Origin: SLJK01 sp964567295
GTDB taxonomy: Bacteria; Bacillota; Dethiobacteria; DTU022; UBA8154
Assembly: GCA_964567295.1 (NCBI GenBank)
Contig: CAZMLU010000011.1
Span: 1 to 42,261 of the forward strand
Direction: 5' to 3'
DNA: 42,261 nucleotides
Under the pieces are notes generated by a model. The model saw nothing but the letters and a program-made list of their open reading frames with translations, was not told the DNA's origin and made no database searches. This document shows positions 26,453-36,015 of the stretch, piece after piece (within the stretch, counting starts at the first letter, position 1; every line of letters starts with the position of its first letter). A program made the position numbers and the translations under genes.

Positions 26453-26552
26453 TGGTTGTAGTTAAATAGAAGCGTGTTTTGACCATTGCTAAATTGCTAA
26501 GTATTGAGAAAGATTCGTTAAAGAGGTTAAAAAATATTTCAAAACAGGAGGA

Positions 26553-28256
26553 GTGGATTTTTTCCATAAAATGCGTAACAAAAAAAAGAAAAAAGAATTA
26601 GCCGAGAAATTGCACATTATTCCATTGGGTGGAGTAGGGGAAATAGGCAAAAACATGTTTATTATTCAATACCAGCAGGATATAATTTTGCTAGATGCAG
26701 GATTAATGTTTCCGGAAGATGAAATGCTGGGCGTGGACATGGTCATACCGGATATAACATATTTGGTTGAAAACAAAGAGAAGATCAAAGCCATTGTTCT
26801 TTCTCACGGCCATGAAGATCATATCGGCTCGTTGCCTTTTATCCTTCCCAAAATCAATGCTCCTATCTATGGAACGAGGTTAACCCTGGGATTACTTAAA
26901 ATTAAACTTGATGAAGCAGGATTGCTTAACCAGGTTTCCCTTAATGAAATTCAAGCAGGAGACCAGCTTTCCGTGGGAGTTTTTGACCTCAATTTTTTCG
27001 CTACCAATCATAGTATTCCGGATTCAGTGGGTATTATTATTAATACACCGATAGGAAATGTTGTTTATACAAGCGATTATAAATTTGATCACACTCCTGT
27101 CCAAGGAAAGGTATCTGATTTTTATGCTCTGGCAAAAATTGGGAGAGAGGGAGTTCTGGTTGCTCTAATGGATAGTACCAATGCAGAAAGACCAGGTTTT
27201 ACCCACTCTGAAACGGAGGTGGGTGAAAGCCTTAGTAATATTTTTCATTCTGCTGAAGGAAGGATAATGATAGTAACTTTTGCTTCAAACGTACATCGCA
27301 TTCAACAAATAATTAATGCTGCAGCTTCTGCTGGTAGAAAAGTTGTTGTTGATGGATGGAGTATGGTAAATGTAGTAGCAATTTCACAAGAACTTGGCTA
27401 TCTAAATATTCCCCCATCAACACTTATTAATCTTGAAGAGCTTAAAAAGTATCCTAAAAATCAAGTAGTAATCTTAACAACAGGGACACAGGGAGAGCCA
27501 ATGTCAGCACTGGCAAGGCTCGCCAATGCTAGCCACCGAAAACTGGAAATTAGTCACGGTGATACGGTAGTTATCGCTGCTACCCCTATCCCTGGTAATG
27601 AGAAGCTGGTATCAAAGACTATAAATAATCTGTATAAACGTGGAGCCCAGGTTCATTACGAAGCTATCGCCGGTGTACATGTTTCCGGTCACGGGAGTCA
27701 GGAAGACATTAAGCTGATGTTAAACCTGTTGCGTCCCCAGTATTTAATTCCCGTGCATGGAGAGTACCGTCACCTAGTCCATCATGGGAAACTGGGAGAA
27801 AAAATGGGGATAAAGAAGGAAAATATTTTTATTGTTGAAAATGGCACGGTGATGGAGTTTACGCCAACACAAGGAAGGATTGCTTCTCCAGTGCAGTCTG
27901 GGGTGGTTTTTGTCGATGGGTTGGGTGTGGGTGATGTGGGAAGTGTAGTTTTAAGAGACAGGCAGGTTTTATCACACGATGGCATTTTTATAGTCTTCAT
28001 GACCATTGACACTAAAGAGATGAGAATTCTTGCCGGTCCCGATATAATATCCAGGGGATTTGTATATATAAAAGAATCAGAAGAATTGTTGGAAGAAGCC
28101 AGGGAAAATGCTGCCCGGGTCTTAAAAGAATTAATGGAGAAAAAAATTGCAGACTGGCCCACGATTAAAACCAGTGTAAAAGAATCTATTGGTAAATTAC
28201 TATGGGAGAAAACGGGCCGACGCCCTATGATTCTCCCGGTTATTATGGAAATATAG
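26553..28256 (+). CDS. rnj: Ribonuclease J
   Basis: Metallo-beta-lactamase/beta-CASP ribonuclease with endo- and 5'-exonuclease activity in mRNA decay and rRNA maturation. IIPLGGVGEIGKNMF at the N-terminus, LSHGHEDHIGSLPFIL (metal site), TNHSIPDSVG, TSDYKFD, TGTQGEPMSALARLA and HVSGHGSQEDIKLML are family signatures. 567 residues is a usual length. The GTG start at 26553 lies very close to AGGAGGA; the next in-frame ATG (26571) is farther than ideal. With nrnA, pnp and rny, the window encodes much of the RNA-decay machinery. Confidence 0.95.
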   Translation: MDFFHKMRNKKKKKELAEKLHIIPLGGVGEIGKNMFIIQYQQDIILLDAGLMFPEDEMLGVDMVIPDITYLVENKEKIKAIVLSHGHEDHIGSLPFILPKINAPIYGTRLTLGLLKIKLDEAGLLNQVSLNEIQAGDQLSVGVFDLNFFATNHSIPDSVGIIINTPIGNVVYTSDYKFDHTPVQGKVSDFYALAKIGREGVLVALMDSTNAERPGFTHSETEVGESLSNIFHSAEGRIMIVTFASNVHRIQQIINAAASAGRKVVVDGWSMVNVVAISQELGYLNIPPSTLINLEELKKYPKNQVVILTTGTQGEPMSALARLANASHRKLEISHGDTVVIAATPIPGNEKLVSKTINNLYKRGAQVHYEAIAGVHVSGHGSQEDIKLMLNLLRPQYLIPVHGEYRHLVHHGKLGEKMGIKKENIFIVENGTVMEFTPTQGRIASPVQSGVVFVDGLGVGDVGSVVLRDRQVLSHDGIFIVFMTIDTKEMRILAGPDIISRGFVYIKESEELLEEARENAARVLKELMEKKIADWPTIKTSVKESIGKLLWEKTGRRPMILPVIMEI

Positions 28257-28259
28257 TTT

Positions 28260-28310
28260 CTGGAAATAAAAGACGCCGGGCTTATTGAGCCCGGCATCTT
28301 TTATTTCCAG
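28260..28310. terminator. Bidirectional terminator, 23-bp stem
   Basis: The arms 28260-28282 and 28288-28310 are complementary over 23 positions with one mismatch around a tattg loop; the core is gccgggct/agcccggc. A-rich and T-rich outer arms give U tracts in both directions. It serves rnj on the plus strand and the lipoprotein gene on the minus strand. Confidence 0.85.
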
Positions 28311-28322
28311 TTAAAACAACTA

Positions 28323-28583
28323 TCAAGGACGAGTTTGCTTTATTCTTTCCAGTTCTTTTCTAATGTCTTCATCATCTCGTAATTCCAAGGCCTCTTCATA
28401 TAAATCTATTACTGTATCATAATCTCCTTCCTCCAACATTTCACTGGCTTGAGCCATTAATTCTTCAATTTTTTTATCAACTTCTTCCTCCGGTTTTTCC
28501 CTATCTTCGCCACAACCCCCTACCATCGCTAACAATACAGCGATCAACACTATTACAAGTATCGACTTTCTCGCTTTTCCCAT
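28323..28583 (-). CDS. Small predicted lipoprotein with a TPR-like helical tail
   Basis: An 86-residue protein with a basic start (GKARKS), a hydrophobic stretch (ILVIVLIAVLLAMVG) and lipobox VGGC, so the mature protein would be lipid-anchored at Cys25. The mature part is very acidic and helical (EEEVDKKIEELMAQASEML, then GDYDTVIDLYEEALEL), resembling one TPR repeat. I chose the ATG at 28583, about ten bases after a G run; an upstream in-frame ATG (28610) has no ribosome site. It is the only core-region gene on the minus strand. Function unknown. Confidence 0.75.
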   Translation of the reverse strand: MGKARKSILVIVLIAVLLAMVGGCGEDREKPEEEVDKKIEELMAQASEMLEEGDYDTVIDLYEEALELRDDEDIRKELERIKQTRP

Positions 28584-28610
28584 TAAAGATATACCCCCCC
28601 AAAAAATCAT

Positions 28611-29069
28611 ATTATCTAATTATTTAAGATTTATTATATAACTAGTGCCAGCTCAAGCCATTCTTCACTTTATTAACTATATCATTATTTTAATATTCAA
28701 CATAATTTTTTAAAAACCCTTCCTTACAGCTAGAAGATATTAAAAAAATTATTATATATTTCAGTCGTCCGGTAAATTGTCATATTCACACTTGTTGACA
28801 ATTATACAAGATTATCGGAGAATGTTATTAAGAGCAATAGAATATGGGGAAGCAGGAGAAAGATATTGCTTTCCAGAAGTATGCCGAGCTTATTAGAAAT
28901 GATCCGACATATATGCTTTTTAGTTACCTCGAAGCTTTGGGTGCTTGAATCTGTGGCAAGTTTTTAATATAGGATTGCTCTTCTATCGAGTGATCTATGA
29001 TTATATTAGAATTTTATAAAGGGATTTCTCTGGAAATGCCGAAATATTAATAAGAGGGGTACAATTTAT
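28611..29069. other. 459-bp AT-rich intergenic region with one doubtful small ORF
   Basis: Lies between the divergent lipoprotein gene and ftsK and should hold both promoters, none of which I can fix with confidence; a TTGACA is at 28795-28800 without a good -10. A 34-codon frame at 28844-28948 (MGKQEKDIAFQKYAELI, then RNDPTYMLFSYLEALGA) has no ribosome site and an overlapping second frame (28822-28896). It could be the tail of a decayed gene. In many Firmicutes tepA/ylzJ-type genes sit between rnj and ftsK. Confidence 0.4.
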
Positions 29070-31409
29070 ATGCCTTCTACAAAAAAGGCGCGAAATAAAT
29101 CAGAAGAAAAAAAGCACAGTGATACAATATCTCTCCAAATTAAAGCTGTTCTAGTGATGGCAGCTGCGGTTTTTCTTTATGCCGGTTTACAGTTTACAGA
29201 ACAGACTGGACAGTTGGGATCTATCGTTAATCGTGTATTGAGGATCCTCTTAGGAGAGGGGGCGTTAGCTTTTCCTTTTTTCCTTGCCGCATCTGCTTTT
29301 GCCTATTTGTGGAAGCATCGCATTAATAATCTTAGCAGACGATTGGTTGGTTTATCAATAATCTTTATATTATTATTAATTGTTTTGCATTTGCGAGTTT
29401 CGTTGCAGGGGACTGAGCTTTTTGTTGGTGAATCATTATACGGCCATATGATAGATCTGGGGTGGAATGGTAGCGGAGGTGGTTTGGTAGGGGCTCTATT
29501 TACCGTAGTTTTGTTTTTTTTCTTTCGTGATCTGGGAAGCTATATTGTCATTTCGGCCGTGGGTATCGTGGCTATATTGTTACTAACTAACAGTTCTTTA
29601 ATGGAGCTGGTAGGGGCTTTTCTTTCTTTTTGTAGAACCTTATCCATGCCATTGTTCTCCTTGATAAAAAACCTCTCGGGCCGTTTGCCAGAAAAAAAGG
29701 CATCTCTTGATTTAACTGAAGAAAACCTCAAGGATAAGAATACACCACAATTCTTTAATTTTGCGGTGGATGATAGCTTCGAAAAAGTGTCAGAATTCAA
29801 GGAGGAAAGAGAAGAAAAAAAAAGAAATGCTTCCAGGGAGGGCATCTCAGGAGAGGGAGAAAATTACGACAAAAAACAAATACAGCCTTGTGATGAATCT
29901 TCTATAAATGGAAATGGTGACTTGGCAGTTTTTTCGGGGGTTGTGGAAGAAAATAAACCTAATGCTGAGTACAGTATGCCTTCAATCGATTTGCTAACTA
30001 AAGTAGGAAAAGTACGTGATTTCCAGCAGCAGAAAATAGTACAGGAACGGGCTACTGCCTTGGAAAAGACCTTTAACAGTTTTGGGGTTAAAGTGCGCAT
30101 AAAGGAAGTACAAACTGGTCCGGCTATAACTCGCTTTGAAATTCAACCTGAAACGGGAGTAAAGGTTAGCAAGATACTTAGTCTCAGTGATGATTTGGCT
30201 CTCAATCTGGCTGCGCCAGATGTCAGAATAGAGGCTCCCATCCCAGGAAAGGCAGCCATTGGGATAGAAGTTCCTAACAAAGTTATTTCTCCGGTATATT
30301 TGCGAGATGTGTTGGAAGATGTTTATTTTAGAGATTCTACTTCCCCCTTGACTATTGGGCTAGGGAAAGATATAGCTGGCTCACCTGTTTTTGCTGATCT
30401 TTTAAAGATGCCACATCTCTTAATAGCTGGTTCAACCGGTTCGGGAAAGAGTGTGTGCATCAATGCTTTAATATGTAGCATATTGTTGAAGGCAAAACCG
30501 TGGACAGTTAAAATGCTACTTATCGATCCAAAGCAAGTGGAGCTTAGCATTTACAATGGTATTCCCCACCTAATATCGCCCGTAGTAACAGGAGCAAAAA
30601 AAGCTTCTATGGCACTACAAGGAATAGTAAAAGAGATGGTTAGAAGGTATGATCTCTTTGCACATAAAGGAGTACGTGACATTGCCAGTTATAATGAGTT
30701 GGTAGAAAGCTCAGAGGATATGGCCGAAGAAGAATCTCTTCCCTATCTTGTAATAGTAATAGATGAGCTTGCTGATCTGATGATGGTAGCCCCTTCAGAA
30801 GTGGAAGATGCAATTGTCAGGTTATCACAGATGTCTCGTGCTGCTGGTATTCACCTGGTTATAGCAACCCAGCGTCCTTCAGTTGATATAATAACTGGGT
30901 TGATCAAGGCTAATATTACATCTCGTATTGCTTTTGCCGTATCTTCGCAGACAGATTCCCGCACTATTTTAGACATAGGAGGGGCAGAAAAACTTTTAGG
31001 CAGGGGAGATATGCTTTATAATCCTATTGGAGTTAATAAACCGCTTAGGGTGCAGGGCGCTTTTTTAAGTGAAAAGGATATATTTAAAGTAGTGGACTAT
31101 ATCAGGCAGCAGGACAGTCCTTTATATCAACAGTCTTTTTTAATCGAGGAAGCCGTTGAGTTGCACGCACAACAACATGAAAGAGATTCCTTGCTGGAAG
31201 AAGCTGTGGAGCTTATTATGCATACAGGACAGGCTTCAATATCATTAATTCAAAGGCGTTTCAGGGTAGGATATACCAGGGCAGCTCGACTTATTGATGA
31301 AATGGAAAGACTGGGTATCATCGGAAGACACGAGGGTAGTAAGCCGCGGCAGCTTTTAATGGACAAAGAACAGGCTGCGTCTGTGCTGAAGGGCAGTCCC
31401 TCCGAATAA
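29070..31409 (+). CDS. ftsK: DNA translocase FtsK/SpoIIIE
   Basis: Septal DNA pump that clears chromosomes from division or sporulation septa. About four N-terminal membrane helices (residues 25-190) precede a charged linker. The RecA-like motor follows, with IAGSTGSGKSVCINALICS (Walker A), LVIVIDELADLMMVAP (Walker B) and ATQRPSVDIITGLIKANI. The C-terminal gamma winged helix (ASISLIQRRFRVGYTRAARL) recognises polar guide sequences. The 779 residues match SpoIIIE-size proteins. AGAGGGG precedes the ATG. Whether it is the division or sporulation copy cannot be told from sequence alone. Confidence 0.96.
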   Translation: MPSTKKARNKSEEKKHSDTISLQIKAVLVMAAAVFLYAGLQFTEQTGQLGSIVNRVLRILLGEGALAFPFFLAASAFAYLWKHRINNLSRRLVGLSIIFILLLIVLHLRVSLQGTELFVGESLYGHMIDLGWNGSGGGLVGALFTVVLFFFFRDLGSYIVISAVGIVAILLLTNSSLMELVGAFLSFCRTLSMPLFSLIKNLSGRLPEKKASLDLTEENLKDKNTPQFFNFAVDDSFEKVSEFKEEREEKKRNASREGISGEGENYDKKQIQPCDESSINGNGDLAVFSGVVEENKPNAEYSMPSIDLLTKVGKVRDFQQQKIVQERATALEKTFNSFGVKVRIKEVQTGPAITRFEIQPETGVKVSKILSLSDDLALNLAAPDVRIEAPIPGKAAIGIEVPNKVISPVYLRDVLEDVYFRDSTSPLTIGLGKDIAGSPVFADLLKMPHLLIAGSTGSGKSVCINALICSILLKAKPWTVKMLLIDPKQVELSIYNGIPHLISPVVTGAKKASMALQGIVKEMVRRYDLFAHKGVRDIASYNELVESSEDMAEEESLPYLVIVIDELADLMMVAPSEVEDAIVRLSQMSRAAGIHLVIATQRPSVDIITGLIKANITSRIAFAVSSQTDSRTILDIGGAEKLLGRGDMLYNPIGVNKPLRVQGAFLSEKDIFKVVDYIRQQDSPLYQQSFLIEEAVELHAQQHERDSLLEEAVELIMHTGQASISLIQRRFRVGYTRAARLIDEMERLGIIGRHEGSKPRQLLMDKEQAASVLKGSPSE

Positions 31410-31453
31410 AATAGTTTGGAACCCCCTTTAAGGAATGGAAGGGAGGGCGTAAA

Positions 31454-32314
31454 GTGAAAGCCATAGGTCAATTACTGCGAGAAGCCCGGGAAGAAAAAGG
31501 GATCACACTTCAAGAGATTAGCAAAGAAACCAAGATACAAGAAAGACATCTTCATGCTCTTGAAGAAGGAGATTTTTCTACGTTTGCCGGTCAGATTTAT
31601 CTCAAGGGAGCGTTGCGAAATTATGCTAATGCTGTTGGCATCGATGATTCCGAAATTATTATAATGTTTGAACAATCCCAAAAGCAGGAAACTCTGGCGG
31701 ATGGCAAAAGAAAAAGCAAAGGAGATGATCCGAAGAAAACAGAAGTAAAAGAAAAAGTGATCAAGGAAAAAGATAAATACTTTTATCACAGGGAAAAGAA
31801 AAACCTTTCTACAGGGGCTATAGTCTGGATTCTCCTGCTGGCTGTTATTGTTACGGGAAGCCTTTGGTATGGTTATCGACAATCTGCTTTGGGTGACACT
31901 GAACTTCCTAATAATGAACATCCCCGCGTGGAAAACGAAGAGGTAGATCCTGGGAACGAAGAAGAACCATTATTAGCAGAAGTGGAAATTCCCGAAGAAC
32001 CCCATACTAGTCCCAGCATCGATATTGTGCAGCAGGATGGAAGCGATATTCATTACTTGCTTAAAGATGTCGACGTAAAAGAGGTGCTTCTTGTTTTTGA
32101 GGGACAATGCTGGGCTAGAATTGAGCAAGATGGCAATTTGCTTGAAGAAACAACATATAGTTCAGGAGATAGCAAACAATTGGGAGACGCGCAAGAAACA
32201 ACAATACGCCTGGGAGCTCCTCCTCACGCAATTCTTGAGGTTAACGATATAGAACTAGACGATTTCAGGGAGGCTTCTAACCCAGTTAATATTGTGATAG
32301 AGAAAGAAAAGTAG
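31454..32314 (+). CDS. RodZ-like HTH membrane protein (DUF4115)
   Basis: An N-terminal Xre-type HTH (IGQLLREAREEKGITLQEIS, then TKIQERHLHALEEGDFSTF and GQIYLKGALRNYANAVGID) is followed by a Lys/Glu-rich linker. One membrane helix (AIVWILLLAVIVTGSLWYGY, about residue 120-140) and an extracytoplasmic DUF4115 domain (VLLVFEGQCWARIEQDG and IRLGAPPHAILEVN) complete it. This is the layout of RodZ, which links MreB filaments to the membrane for cell shape. GTG 31454 follows GGAGGG. The gene lies 44 bp after ftsK and before rimO-pgsA, the usual order in Firmicutes. Confidence 0.88.
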   Translation: MKAIGQLLREAREEKGITLQEISKETKIQERHLHALEEGDFSTFAGQIYLKGALRNYANAVGIDDSEIIIMFEQSQKQETLADGKRKSKGDDPKKTEVKEKVIKEKDKYFYHREKKNLSTGAIVWILLLAVIVTGSLWYGYRQSALGDTELPNNEHPRVENEEVDPGNEEEPLLAEVEIPEEPHTSPSIDIVQQDGSDIHYLLKDVDVKEVLLVFEGQCWARIEQDGNLLEETTYSSGDSKQLGDAQETTIRLGAPPHAILEVNDIELDDFREASNPVNIVIEKEK

Positions 32315-32371
32315 TATACTATCAACGAAAGTTTTTGTAAATTATGAAGAAGAGGGGCATATTAGTTTTTC

Positions 32372-33712
32372 ATGTCTAAGCAATTTTTTTTTCTTTCTCT
32401 CGGTTGTTCGAAAAACTTGGTAGACTCAGAAGAAGTCATTGGGGCATTGCATGCTGAAGGTTATAAATTAACTTTACAAGTAAAGGATGCGTCTTTTGCC
32501 ATCATTAATACATGCGCTTTTTTGCGTGAAGCTCGTGACGAAGCCATTGATTCTATCAATGCTGTTGTACAACATAAGAATAAAAAAGATAGCTCTTTGG
32601 AAAAGGTAGTGGTAATTGGATGCCTTGCTCGCTACTACACAGAAAATAGTTTTAAAAAACTTATTCCGGAAGTAGATTTGCTCATTCCTCCAGAACATTA
32701 CCATCATATCCCGTTACGTCTGCAAGGAAAAGCAGTCCCGGGAAAAATCTTGCAAAAATACAAAGACAGGCCCAAAAAGCGCTTTATTACAGCTTCTCCC
32801 CACAGTGTATACCTAAAAATTGCTGAAGGTTGTAATAACAGATGTTCTTATTGCCTTATTCCTTTATTGAGAGGTCGGTTACGCAGCAGGGAAATAGAGG
32901 AGGTTATATCCGAAGCAAAAGCTCTACAGAAACTGGGAGCCAGAGAGATAAACCTTGTAGCGCAAGATACAACAGCTTATGGATTGGATCTTTATGGAAA
33001 AGAGATGCTCCCCGTGCTATTAAAGAAAATGGCCCAGGTTGAAGGAATTGATTGGATAAGGCTTCTTTATACTCATCCATCTCGGATTTCTTCAACATTA
33101 TTAGATGTTATAGCTCAAGAACCTCGGATTTGTAAGTATATTGATCTACCCCTCCAGCATATAAATTCTAATATATTAAAGGCGATGGGCAGGAAGATCA
33201 CTAGTGCAGAAGTGTATAACCTTTATGATGAAATAAGGAAAAAAATTCCAGGGGTTGCTCTTAGGACTACTGTAATGGTTGGCTTTCCTGGAGAAGGAGT
33301 AAAGGAATTTCAGGAGCTTCTAGATTTTTTGAAAGCAAAGCCCTTTGAAAGAGTCGGAGGTTTTACTTTTTCTCCAGAGAAAAGAACTGCTGCATATACT
33401 CTGGAACCCAGAGTAGTGCAGACAGAAGCAAAACACCGGTTGGAAATACTTATCGAACAGCAAAACGAGATTTCTCGTGGTTTAAATAGGTTGCTTCTGG
33501 GAAAGGAGTTACCAGTGCTGGTAGATTCTGTAGACTATGGGAAGAAAACTATTTCCGGAAGGCTATTTTCTCAAGCGCCGGATGTTGATGGAAAAACTTC
33601 TGTCTCAGGAATATATAAGGCAGCTCCTGGAGATTTTATTAAGGCTATAATTTCAGGAGTTGGTGCATACGAGTTGAGAGGAGAGGCATCCAGTTATGAA
33701 TCTGGCAAATAA
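32372..33712 (+). CDS. rimO: Ribosomal protein S12 methylthiotransferase
   Basis: Radical-SAM enzyme that adds a methylthio group to an Asp of S12. The N-terminal UPF0004 domain supplies three Cys (SLGCSKNLVDSE, NTCAF, VIGCLARYY). The radical-SAM motif is AEGCNNRCSYCLIPLLRG, and a C-terminal TRAM domain follows (GKELPVLVDSVDYGKKTISG). SLGCSKN and the length of 446 favour RimO over the tRNA enzyme MiaB. The ribosome site GAGGGG is about 15 bases upstream, a long spacing. The 3' end overlaps pgsA by 17 bases. Confidence 0.93.
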   Translation: MSKQFFFLSLGCSKNLVDSEEVIGALHAEGYKLTLQVKDASFAIINTCAFLREARDEAIDSINAVVQHKNKKDSSLEKVVVIGCLARYYTENSFKKLIPEVDLLIPPEHYHHIPLRLQGKAVPGKILQKYKDRPKKRFITASPHSVYLKIAEGCNNRCSYCLIPLLRGRLRSREIEEVISEAKALQKLGAREINLVAQDTTAYGLDLYGKEMLPVLLKKMAQVEGIDWIRLLYTHPSRISSTLLDVIAQEPRICKYIDLPLQHINSNILKAMGRKITSAEVYNLYDEIRKKIPGVALRTTVMVGFPGEGVKEFQELLDFLKAKPFERVGGFTFSPEKRTAAYTLEPRVVQTEAKHRLEILIEQQNEISRGLNRLLLGKELPVLVDSVDYGKKTISGRLFSQAPDVDGKTSVSGIYKAAPGDFIKAIISGVGAYELRGEASSYESGK

Positions 33713-34286
33713 GATAACGATAGCTAGAGTAATACTTGTACCAATATTTATGATTTTTTTACTGGTCCGAGTAATCCCGTATGGTGAATTTTGGTCTGCG
33801 GCAATATTTATTTTGGCGGCAGCAACAGACTCTTTGGATGGCTATGTAGCTCGCAAACAGAAGAGTATTACTAAATTCGGTAAATTTATGGACCCTTTAG
33901 CCGACAAGCTTCTTATCTCTGCGGCTTTGATTTCACTGGTAGCCTTGAATGCACTAAGCCCATGGGTCGCTTTTTTAATTATTAGCAGGGAATTTGCCGT
34001 TACTGGTTTACGTTTAGTGGCTGCCGGAGAAGGAGTAGTTATCATTGCCAATAAATGGGGTAAATTTAAGACCGTCGCCCAGATAGTTATGGTTGTAACG
34101 CTTATCGTGGACATGGCCTTAAAAGCAAACATATATCCTCCCGGGGACTGGCTTAGGAGCCTGCTGGTTCTTTACCCTGCTTCTACCATCTCCTACTTGG
34201 CTCTTCTAATTGCGATCATTTTGACACTGTTCTCTGGGTTTTATTATTTTTATGAAAATAAGAACCTTATTAGATTGAGCAAATAG
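33696..34286 (+). CDS. pgsA: CDP-diacylglycerol-glycerol-3-phosphate 3-phosphatidyltransferase
   Basis: Membrane CDP-alcohol phosphatidyltransferase of 196 residues making phosphatidylglycerol phosphate. The catalytic pattern D-x2-D-G-x2-A-R-x8-G-x3-D-x3-D is complete as DSLDGYVARKQKSITKFG and KFMDPLADK. Five to six hydrophobic segments are visible. It uses the product of cdsA (9777). ATG 33696 lies inside the rimO 3' end with GAGGAGAGG upstream. Confidence 0.94.
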   Translation: MNLANKITIARVILVPIFMIFLLVRVIPYGEFWSAAIFILAAATDSLDGYVARKQKSITKFGKFMDPLADKLLISAALISLVALNALSPWVAFLIISREFAVTGLRLVAAGEGVVIIANKWGKFKTVAQIVMVVTLIVDMALKANIYPPGDWLRSLLVLYPASTISYLALLIAIILTLFSGFYYFYENKNLIRLSK

Positions 34287-34405
34287 AAACTTGTTAGTGC
34301 TTATTTATACCTGTTTAGCTTTGTTTCCATAATAATGCGAGGCAGGTATTTTCTATCCACGAATGAATCTCTAATTAATTTATTTCCCCATGGAGTGAAC
34401 ATGAC

Positions 34406-35851
34406 TTGAAGTTTATATTTCCTTCTGCAGTACAAAAAATACTAAATAAAATGTCAGAAAACGGGTTTGCCTGTTATCTAGTAGGTGGATGCGTGCGAGA
34501 TTTGTTAATGCTACAAACACCTTTTGATTATGATTTTGTAACTGATCGCCGGCCAGGGGAAATAATTAGTGCTGCTGAAGAAGCCGGTTGGAAGGTGTGG
34601 ACCCAGGGTTCATCTTGGGGTGTAATAAATTTGATAGTAGATGGAAGTTCTTTCGAAGTCGCTACCATGCGCTCCGAATCCTACGGCGCTGATCCGCACC
34701 GACCCGAAAAAGTTGCGTTTCTTAATGATATATTTAGCGACCTTTCTCGACGTGATTTTACCATAAATGCTATGGCCATGGATGCCTCAGGGGAGATTAT
34801 AGATCCCTTTGGAGGTTGGGAAGATTTAGAAAGAAAGGTTGTTCGCTGTGTGGGAAAGCCAAGGGAACGCTTCCTGGAAGATCCTTTGCGACTGCTGCGT
34901 GCTGCCCGATTTATTGCCCGTACCGGCTTTGATATCCATCATGATATTGTATCTGCAATTAAGGATAAAGAGGTACACAAACGATTCAAGGTGTTGTCGG
35001 TGGAGAGAGTACGAGACGAATTAGAGAAGATACTTGTTAGCCAAATGCCCTCATTAGGCTTAGAAATGCTTGTTAAGACGGGGGCTTTGGAAATGCCGTG
35101 CACCTTAAAGGCGGAGGGAGAAAAAATAGAGGTTCCTTTCCTACCTGAGATTTCTAGCTTATATGGGATAAAACAAAACCCGCGTTATCATTGCTACGAT
35201 GTTTTAGAACATACTTTTCAAACGGTGAATGCCGTAAGTCCTTCTAAAATTTTACGTTGGGCAGCATTGCTCCACGATATTGCCAAGGGAGCAGAAGGAG
35301 TCAGATGTTATAATAGTAAAGGAGAAGTTGCTGATTACGGACATGCAAAACGTGGTGAGGTTGTTGCCAGAAATATACTGCAGAGATTAAAGACGGAGGG
35401 AACTGTCTTCCAGCGCGTTCCCTGGTTGGTTAAACATCATATGGACCTCAACTTTATTGATGAAAATAGTGCTATCCGATGGGCAAAAAAATGCGCCCGG
35501 GATTTCCCTGATAGGCAACATTTTATGGAGGCCGTGCACCAGCTCATTCAACTATCTTATGCTGACGATAAAGCCAGGGGAATGCATGATAAAAATGATT
35601 CTTTTCTTATGGAGATGAACGTAATACTTGAAAAGGTGCTAGAAAAAATGGTCTTATATCCTGAAGAGCTTAAGATATCCGGGGCGTTTATTGCTGAAAA
35701 AATGGGTCAGGGTCCGCAAGTGGGAAAGGTATTACAAGACCTGTTGGTAGATGTGCAAGTTGGTAGGCTTCAAAATTCTCCTCAGGATTTGCAGGATGCA
35801 GTTTTGAAAAAGCTCTGGAGAAAAAGTCGTAAAATAGAAAGGACCCTATGA
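34406..35851 (+). CDS. cca: CCA tRNA nucleotidyltransferase / poly(A) polymerase family, with HD domain
   Basis: Class II nucleotidyltransferase head: YLVGGCVRDLLM, then PFDYDFVTD with the two metal-binding Asp, EVATMRSES and LSRRDFTINAMAMDA. The RNA-binding neck (DPLRLLRAARFIARTGFDI) and an HD phosphohydrolase domain (ILRWAALLHDIAKGAEG) follow. It probably repairs or adds the 3' CCA of tRNA, but Clostridia can have separate A-adding and CC-adding enzymes, so CC or A specificity is not settled. Start TTG 34406 follows GGAGTG by eight bases. 481 residues. Confidence 0.88.
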   Translation: MKFIFPSAVQKILNKMSENGFACYLVGGCVRDLLMLQTPFDYDFVTDRRPGEIISAAEEAGWKVWTQGSSWGVINLIVDGSSFEVATMRSESYGADPHRPEKVAFLNDIFSDLSRRDFTINAMAMDASGEIIDPFGGWEDLERKVVRCVGKPRERFLEDPLRLLRAARFIARTGFDIHHDIVSAIKDKEVHKRFKVLSVERVRDELEKILVSQMPSLGLEMLVKTGALEMPCTLKAEGEKIEVPFLPEISSLYGIKQNPRYHCYDVLEHTFQTVNAVSPSKILRWAALLHDIAKGAEGVRCYNSKGEVADYGHAKRGEVVARNILQRLKTEGTVFQRVPWLVKHHMDLNFIDENSAIRWAKKCARDFPDRQHFMEAVHQLIQLSYADDKARGMHDKNDSFLMEMNVILEKVLEKMVLYPEELKISGAFIAEKMGQGPQVGKVLQDLLVDVQVGRLQNSPQDLQDAVLKKLWRKSRKIERTL

Positions 35852-36015
35852 CCGTGCTGAGAGAACTAAGCTTTTTCCGCAAATCAATTGAATAACATTT
35901 ATAAGCTCTAAACGTTTTATTTTTAAAAATTATTTAATTATAAGCAGGATAATATACTTTATAATGGAAATTAATAAATAGAATCTGGCGACTAACCAAG
36001 AAAGGAAATTTTGGA

